DNA from: an uncultured Flavobacteriaceae bacterium
Lineage (GTDB): Bacteria; Bacteroidota; Bacteroidia; Flavobacteriales; Flavobacteriaceae
Reading direction: 5' to 3'
DNA length: 11,631 bases
NCBI GenBank assembly: GCA_938041595.1
Contig: CALITN010000178.1
Location: 1 to 11,631, forward strand
The stretch's first letter is position 1. The number at the start of each line of letters is the position of its first letter. Positions 7,165-11,631 of the stretch are shown piece after piece. A model generated the notes under the pieces. That model was not told the DNA's origin. It ran no database searches and saw nothing but the letters and a program-made list of their open reading frames with translations. The translations under genes were made by a program, and so were the position numbers.

Positions 7165-7172
7165 TAAAGATA
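7165..7172 (-). promoter_or_regulatory. TATCTTTA, a near match to the -7 box, before the LysM gene
   Basis: Minus-strand TATCTTTA differs from TAnnTTTG in the last base only and lies 4 nt (GCGC) before the ATG at 7160, in the 21-bp gap after guaA. It has the same position relative to the start as the boxes before yidC and mnmA, which is the main reason to list it. Co-transcription with guaA is the alternative. Confidence 0.25.
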
Positions 7173-7181
7173 TATCAAAAA

Positions 7182-8711
7182 CTATTCCCATTCTATTGTT
7201 GCAGGTGGCTTAGAGCTGATGTCATACACCACACGGTTTACTCCAGGAACTTTATTAATGATTTGATTTGAAATATCTTGTAAAAAGGTATACGGTAAAT
7301 TCACCCAGTCGGCTGTCATTCCATCCGTTGACTCAACGGCACGAAGGGCTACACATTTTTCATAGGTGCGTTCATCCCCCATCACCCCAACAGATTGAAC
7401 GGGTAGCAACATCGCCCCTGCTTGCCAGATGCGATCATAAAGCCCGGCTTCTTTAAGCCCGTTGATAAACAAGGCATCTACCGCTTGCAGCATACCTACT
7501 TTTTCGGCTGTGATGTCTCCTAAAATTCGAATGGCCAAACCAGGACCAGGAAAAGGATGGCGCCCTAAAATATCGGGAGCAATTCCCAAGCTTTTTCCTA
7601 CGCGTCGTACTTCATCTTTAAAGAGCATTCGCAAGGGTTCTACTATTTTCAACTGCATATAATCCGGTAATCCACCCACATTGTGGTGAGACTTGATTGT
7701 TACGGATGGGCCATTAACAGATACCGATTCAATCACATCGGGGTAAATAGTTCCTTGTCCCAACCATGCGGCACCCTCTACTAGCTTGGACTCCGCATCG
7801 AATACATCAACGAAAGTCTTTCCAATGATTTTACGCTTGGTCTCTGGATCCGAAACGCCTGCCAAAGCATTCAAGAATTGAGCACTGGCATCTACGCCTT
7901 TGACGTTTAGCCCCATACCTTCATATTGATCGAGAACCTGCATGAATTCGTCTTGGCGCAATAAGCCGTTGTTGACAAAAATGCAGTTTAACCGCGTCCC
8001 AATAGCTTGATGTAAAAGAACAGCCGCCACGGTAGAATCAACCCCACCTGAGAGGCCTAATATTACTTTTTCATCACCTATTTGATCGCGAAGCATTTGG
8101 ACGGTCATTTCGACAAATGAGTCGGGGGTCCAATTGGCATCAACACCCGCGATATGAGTAATAAAATTCTCTAGTATTTGTTTCCCATCCGTACTGTGAT
8201 ACACTTCTGGATGAAATTGCAAAGCATAGGTTTCTTCTCCTTCAATACGATAGGCGGCATGCTTTACGTCTTCCGTACTTGCCAAAAGAACGCCTCCCTC
8301 AGGAAGCTCTTCAATTGTATCGCTATGACTCATCCACACTTGACTTTGAGCTGGTACATTTGAAAAAAGAGCGCTTTGATTATCCATATAAGACAAACGC
8401 GCTCGACCATATTCTCGAGTATTGGAGGGTTGTACCTTACCCCCTGAAAAATGGGCTAAATACTGCGCTCCATAGCAAACAGCCAGCAAAGGCTTTTTCC
8501 CACGAATTTCACTTAAATCGGGGTGCAATGCATCTTCCGAACGAACAGAGAAAGGGGACCCCGAAAGAATCACTGCGCCAAAGTCTGTCAACTGCTCTGG
8601 TATCTTATTAAACGGATGAATTTCACAATAGGTGTTAAGCTCCCGAACGCGTCGTGCGATCAATTGTGTGTATTGGGAGCCAAAGTCGAGAATCAATACT
8701 TTTTCTTGCAT
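7182..8711 (-). CDS. guaA: Glutamine-hydrolysing GMP synthase
   Basis: GuaA aminates XMP to GMP using ATP and glutamine, the final step of de novo GMP synthesis in the cytoplasm. The N-terminal class I amidotransferase domain (about 1-190) carries nucleophile C79 in LLAVCYGAQ with H167 and E169 in QFHPEV. The ATP-pyrophosphatase domain follows, with PP-loop SGGVDST at 221-227. The C-terminal XMP-binding and dimerisation domain contains GRHPFPGPGLAIRILG and ends in the family-typical KPPATIEWE. I chose the ATG at 8711 (MQEKVLILDFGSQYTQ, 509 residues) over an in-frame TTG two codons upstream, because residue 1 then sits at the normal distance from DFGSQYTQ and TTG is a rare start. The frame is intact. 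The LysM gene follows after 21 bp, suggesting a two-gene unit. Confidence 0.98.
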   Translation of the reverse strand: MQEKVLILDFGSQYTQLIARRVRELNTYCEIHPFNKIPEQLTDFGAVILSGSPFSVRSEDALHPDLSEIRGKKPLLAVCYGAQYLAHFSGGKVQPSNTREYGRARLSYMDNQSALFSNVPAQSQVWMSHSDTIEELPEGGVLLASTEDVKHAAYRIEGEETYALQFHPEVYHSTDGKQILENFITHIAGVDANWTPDSFVEMTVQMLRDQIGDEKVILGLSGGVDSTVAAVLLHQAIGTRLNCIFVNNGLLRQDEFMQVLDQYEGMGLNVKGVDASAQFLNALAGVSDPETKRKIIGKTFVDVFDAESKLVEGAAWLGQGTIYPDVIESVSVNGPSVTIKSHHNVGGLPDYMQLKIVEPLRMLFKDEVRRVGKSLGIAPDILGRHPFPGPGLAIRILGDITAEKVGMLQAVDALFINGLKEAGLYDRIWQAGAMLLPVQSVGVMGDERTYEKCVALRAVESTDGMTADWVNLPYTFLQDISNQIINKVPGVNRVVYDISSKPPATIEWE

Positions 8712-8737
8712 GGGCAAAAATAATTATTTCAAAGCCC
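8712..8737. repeat. Composite inverted repeat before the guaA start
   Basis: GGGC (8712-8715) and GCCC (8734-8737) flank a perfect 12-bp palindrome AAATAATTATTT (8718-8729). The outer arm touches the guaA ATG at 8711. The proposed -7 box (8715-8722) lies inside the symmetric region, so if that box is used the repeat acts as DNA (possible operator), not as an RNA leader. AT-rich palindromes also arise by chance in such sequence. Confidence 0.35.
8715..8722 (-). promoter_or_regulatory. TAnnTTTG -7 box before guaA
   Basis: Minus-strand TATTTTTG matches TAnnTTTG exactly and is followed by CCC and the guaA ATG. The 74-bp gap to bshC leaves room for a full promoter, but I see no clear TTG/TTTG at about 19 nt upstream. 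The arrangement TTTGCCC(A)ATG is shared with yidC. It implies a leaderless or nearly leaderless guaA mRNA. Confidence 0.4.
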
Positions 8738-8785
8738 TAATACGGGATTTCAGTTACTTTTTATCCGACCTTATTGTTGAAAATC

Positions 8786-10393
8786 TTAGAGCTCAATCCA
8801 AGAAAACTGAAATTGTAAGGGATCAAACGCTTGGATTAATTCTGGAATCAAATCTGCTCCTTTTTCCAAAAAGAAAGTGCTGAAGTTCAATTGTCGCTCT
8901 TGCAGCCCTTCTCCCGGGAATAATGACTCATATAAAACTCCTAGGCGTTCGACATGATCTTTGAGTTTTCGCTTTTGGGCTTGTATCAAGCGTTTTTCCA
9001 AATGATCTATGCCCTTAAACTGCTTTTGGCGCTGCGCCGCAACAGCTCCTTCAAAAGAAGCGTCGGTTTGTTTGACCAAATTTTCCAAATGAAGGAAATT
9101 CTTCTCCAGTTCCTTTTTTAGGAATTGCAAGTCCAAATCAATGGCACTGATTTGGTCTATTTTTTTATGGATTAGAGGATTGCGACGGAGAAAGAAATCT
9201 TCGGGCTGTAAATTCAAATTACGAATCTTTTTCTGGGTTTTAGCATCCACCAAAACCGCTGAATTCCGTAGAACTAGCAACGGAAAAGGAATCGATTGCG
9301 ATGCAAAAAACGATTTTAACTCCAGCCAATAGGCTAGTTCTCCTCCCCCTCCTATATAAGCGATATTGGGCAATATTACTTCTTGGTATAACGGACGAAG
9401 GAGTACGTTGGGTGAAAATGCCTGTGGATTGGAGGCCAAACGATCCAGCAATTCTTTCTCTGAAATGGGTGCAGGGTCACCGTCCAATTGAAACCCCTCA
9501 GTATGACGTATAATTCGTTGCCGCTTATTAGGGGATAGGTAAAAAAGATTGATTTCTCTAGGGTTTACTTGGGGCTTGAAGCTCTTATTATACTGTGTCT
9601 GTAAGGCTTCAATTTGTTGGGATACTTGTGAATAACAAACTTGTGTTTTAAGCTCTTGCTGCATATAAGGGGCAAAACTCTCTTTTAGAGCTGCATCATC
9701 CCCATCGACAATCACCAATCCATAAGACCCAAATAGGGCATTTACCAACTTACGAGTCGCTTCGGCCAAAGAAGCACTGGAGCGATAACTCTGGCTAAGC
9801 CATTGCGTCAGTCGGTTTGCTGCTTGATTTTTAGGCAAAAGCTGCTCTAACAAATCCAAAACCGGCTGTAAGGATTCAAGGGTCATTGCCCCGACAGCTC
9901 CTCCTGGAGTGGGATGTGCCCAGTTAATTTTTTTCCCTTCGAACATAAAATGGCTGATCTCTTCAAAATCGTGATCTTCTGTGGCCATCCAATACACCGG
10001 AATAAAATCCTTTTGGGGCTCTACTTTTTTCAGTTGCTGACACAGCTTGACTGTGGAAGCTATTTTAAAAATAAAATAAAGGGGCCCCGTAAGCAGGCTC
10101 AATTGATGACCCGTGGTGATCGTAAAAGATTGGTCTTCCGCAAGCAAGTCAATATGTTGGCGTGTCGCTTTCGTAAGTGTAATCCCTTTGTATTGAGCGT
10201 GCAATGCGCTGACCAAAACGCGCCGTTGCTCAGAAGAAAAAGACGCTCCTTTGCGATCGGCTTGGGCAAGAAAATTTTGGGTGCTGGGAAACGCCTCATA
10301 AAAGGGAGCCAAGGAAGCGTCTTGGTTTAAATAGTCTAAAATGAGTCCGGAAAAGTACCCCGTTTGCGCATAGGGAATGTTATGGACATTCAT
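8786..10393 (-). CDS. bshC: Putative cysteine ligase BshC (bacillithiol biosynthesis)
   Basis: BshC is assigned to the last step of bacillithiol synthesis, adding cysteine to GlcN-malate; bacillithiol is the low-molecular-weight thiol of many Bacillota and some Bacteroidota. The Rossmann-like core shows the family motifs: TTGHQLSLLTGPLYF at about 93-107, IPVYWMATEDHDFEEI at 131-146, LVIVDGDD near 223-230 and YIGGGGELAYWLELK near 345-360. A charged, coiled-coil-forming region (about 405-475, rich in K/E/L/Q) is the family's helical insertion, and the protein ends in a beta-rich tail. The 535-residue length fits the family. I chose the ATG at 10393 (MNVHNIPYAQTGYFS) over an in-frame TTG at 10399. 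bshA and bshB are not in the window. rimO ends 30 bp upstream; guaA starts 74 bp downstream. Confidence 0.94.
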   Translation of the reverse strand: MNVHNIPYAQTGYFSGLILDYLNQDASLAPFYEAFPSTQNFLAQADRKGASFSSEQRRVLVSALHAQYKGITLTKATRQHIDLLAEDQSFTITTGHQLSLLTGPLYFIFKIASTVKLCQQLKKVEPQKDFIPVYWMATEDHDFEEISHFMFEGKKINWAHPTPGGAVGAMTLESLQPVLDLLEQLLPKNQAANRLTQWLSQSYRSSASLAEATRKLVNALFGSYGLVIVDGDDAALKESFAPYMQQELKTQVCYSQVSQQIEALQTQYNKSFKPQVNPREINLFYLSPNKRQRIIRHTEGFQLDGDPAPISEKELLDRLASNPQAFSPNVLLRPLYQEVILPNIAYIGGGGELAYWLELKSFFASQSIPFPLLVLRNSAVLVDAKTQKKIRNLNLQPEDFFLRRNPLIHKKIDQISAIDLDLQFLKKELEKNFLHLENLVKQTDASFEGAVAAQRQKQFKGIDHLEKRLIQAQKRKLKDHVERLGVLYESLFPGEGLQERQLNFSTFFLEKGADLIPELIQAFDPLQFQFSWIEL

Positions 10394-10407
10394 AACCAAT
10401 CTTTCTG

Positions 10408-10415
10408 TAAAGATA
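10408..10415 (-). promoter_or_regulatory. TATCTTTA, a near match to the -7 box, before bshC
   Basis: Minus-strand TATCTTTA lies 14 nt before the bshC ATG in the 30-bp gap after rimO. It matches TAnnTTTG except for the final base and is identical to the element before the LysM gene. It would allow bshC expression independent of rimO; read-through is equally likely. Confidence 0.25.
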
Positions 10416-10423
10416 TCTTAAAT

Positions 10424-11631
10424 TTAGTTGGGCACCCCAAACAGATCAAATTCTGTTGCGGAGGTAATGGTGATTTGTGCAAAATCGCCCATCTTTAGAT
10501 AGTGGTCTTCGGCTGAGATCAGTACTTCATTGTCCACATCGGGGGAGTCCCGTTCTGTACGACCAATGAAATAGTTTCCTTCTTTTCGGTCGATCATACA
10601 ACGAAGCGTTTTTCCAATCCATTGCTGATTCAGTTCGCGTGAAATTTCCGTTTGTATCGCCATGATCTCATTAGCACGTTCCTGCTTTACTTCTTCCGGT
10701 ACATCGTCTTCGAGACCAAAAGCATGCGTGTTTTCTTCATGACTGTAGGTAAAACAGCCCAGGCGTTCAAAGCGCATTTCCTGTACCCATTGTTTAAGGG
10801 TGTTAAAGTCTTCTTCTGTTTCCCCTGGATAACCGACAATTAATGAGGTACGTATCGCCATTTCAGGAACAGCAGCGCGAAAGGCTTGAAGAAGTTTTGT
10901 TGTTTTGGTTTTAGTAGTTCCCCGACGCATGGACTTTAGGATGGGGTCTGATATGTGTTGTAACGGAATGTCGATATAATTACAAATCTTGGATTCTTCT
11001 CGCATCACCTTTAAAACTTCCATAGGAAAACCTGTAGGGAAGGCATAGTGCAAACGAATCCATTCAATACCTTCTACCTTCACTAAAGCACGAAGCAGGT
11101 CGGCTAGTTTGCGTTCGTTGTACAGATCCAATCCGTAGTAGGTAAGGTCTTGTGCAATTAGAATCAGTTCTTTTACGCCGTCTTTGGCCAACAAAGAAGC
11201 CTCATGGGTTATGTCTTCGATGGATTTAGATTTGTGCTTTCCACGCATCAGGGGAATGGCGCAAAACGAACAAGGTCGGTCGCAGCCTTCCGCAATTTTC
11301 AAATAGGCGTAGTTTTTGGGGGTTGTGGTCAGTCGTTCACCCAGCAATTCGTGTTTGTAGTCTGCTCCGAGAACTTTAAGTAATTGCGGCAGGTCTGTGG
11401 TTCCAAAATATTGATCCACTTGAGGAATTTCTTTTTCCAAATCAGGCTTATAGCGCTCGCTCAAGCAACCGGTTACATACACACGATCTACCGTACCCTG
11501 CTCCTTTTTATGAATCTGTTCCAAAATCGTATTGACCGATTCCTCTTTGGCGTCACCAATAAATCCACAAGTGTTAACCACCACAATATTGCCCTCTTGT
11601 TAGTGGTTTACTTTGTGAATCCTGATTTCAT
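10424..11631 (-). CDS. rimO: Ribosomal protein S12 methylthiotransferase RimO, 5' end missing and interrupted by a stop
   Basis: RimO is a radical-SAM enzyme that adds a methylthio group to a conserved aspartate of ribosomal protein S12, using two iron-sulfur clusters. From the GTG codon at 11584, 386 residues are open. Two of the three N-terminal cluster cysteines are visible, in VVNTCGF (C6) and VTGCLSERY (C40); the first, in the LGC(S)KN motif, would lie beyond the window. The radical-SAM motif is C101-x3-C105-x2-C108 in AEGCDRPCSFCAI. A C-terminal TRAM domain follows from about 318. The GTG is unlikely to be the real start, because it would remove the first cluster cysteine, and the frame upstream reads QEGNI, as expected for RimO. 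A TAA at 11600-11602 interrupts that frame 15 bases upstream of the GTG. Sequence error or natural decay cannot be told apart here. bshC follows after 30 bp. Confidence 0.93.

Noticed and set aside
8712..8717. Upstream TTG start for guaA (MPMQEK...) and the analogous TTG at 10399 for bshC.
   Set aside because: An ATG lies two codons downstream in each case and gives the family-typical N-terminus; for guaA the TTG also falls in the candidate -7 box.
8740..8755. CCC-N6-GGG downstream of bshC as a terminator.
   Set aside because: A 3-bp stem with no adequate T-tract.
261..10843. Open frames on the plus strand, including those of about 110-140 codons at 3642-3998, 5067-5444, 8279-8611 and 9914-10330.
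   Set aside because: All overlap well-supported minus-strand genes in antisense, have unusual composition and match no family I recognise; they are shadows.
1..11631. Search for CRISPR arrays, insertion sequence ends, integrases, toxin-antitoxin pairs, phage or defence genes, tRNAs and riboswitches.
   Set aside because: Nothing by eye: the window is almost fully occupied by core genes and has no direct-repeat array or mobile-element protein.

Overview
The window reads as a stretch of core chromosome from a member of the Bacteroidota, most likely Flavobacteriia. This is inferred from the protein families (a BshC-type bacillithiol enzyme, a long YidC with a large periplasmic domain and basic tail, a LysM plus periplasmic-binding-protein fusion), from the absence of Shine-Dalgarno sequences before every start, and from repeated TAnnTTTG-like boxes, the known -7 promoter element of this phylum, just upstream of several start codons. 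No tRNA, rRNA, CRISPR array, insertion sequence, integrase, phage or defence gene was found.

All recognised genes lie on the minus strand, so transcription runs from high to low coordinates. In that order: rimO (methylthiolation of ribosomal protein S12; 5' end missing and broken by an in-frame stop near the window edge), bshC (bacillithiol synthesis), guaA (GMP synthase), an exported protein with three LysM repeats and a periplasmic-binding-protein-like domain, pyrG (CTP synthase), yidC (membrane protein insertase), a doubtful 52-61 residue ORF in the only loose stretch (1652-1901), mnmA (tRNA 2-thiouridylase) and the N-terminal part of a FabK/nitronate monooxygenase-like flavoprotein running off the window at base 1.

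Spacing suggests several short transcription units: rimO-bshC (30 bp gap), guaA-LysM gene (21 bp), pyrG-yidC (18 bp) and mnmA-flavoprotein (23 bp). TAnnTTTG-like boxes inside these gaps allow internal initiation. The common theme is nucleotide supply and translation: GuaA and PyrG are both glutamine amidotransferases making purine and pyrimidine nucleotides, while RimO, MnmA and YidC serve the ribosome, tRNA and membrane insertion. The LysM protein is the one gene here whose function is open.

I see no previously undescribed multi-gene system. The points worth a second look are small: start-proximal promoter boxes implying leaderless or nearly leaderless mRNAs, an inverted repeat abutting the pyrG start codon, the LysM/binding-protein fusion between guaA and pyrG, the 1652-1901 region with its hairpins and tiny ORF, and the rimO stop codon.
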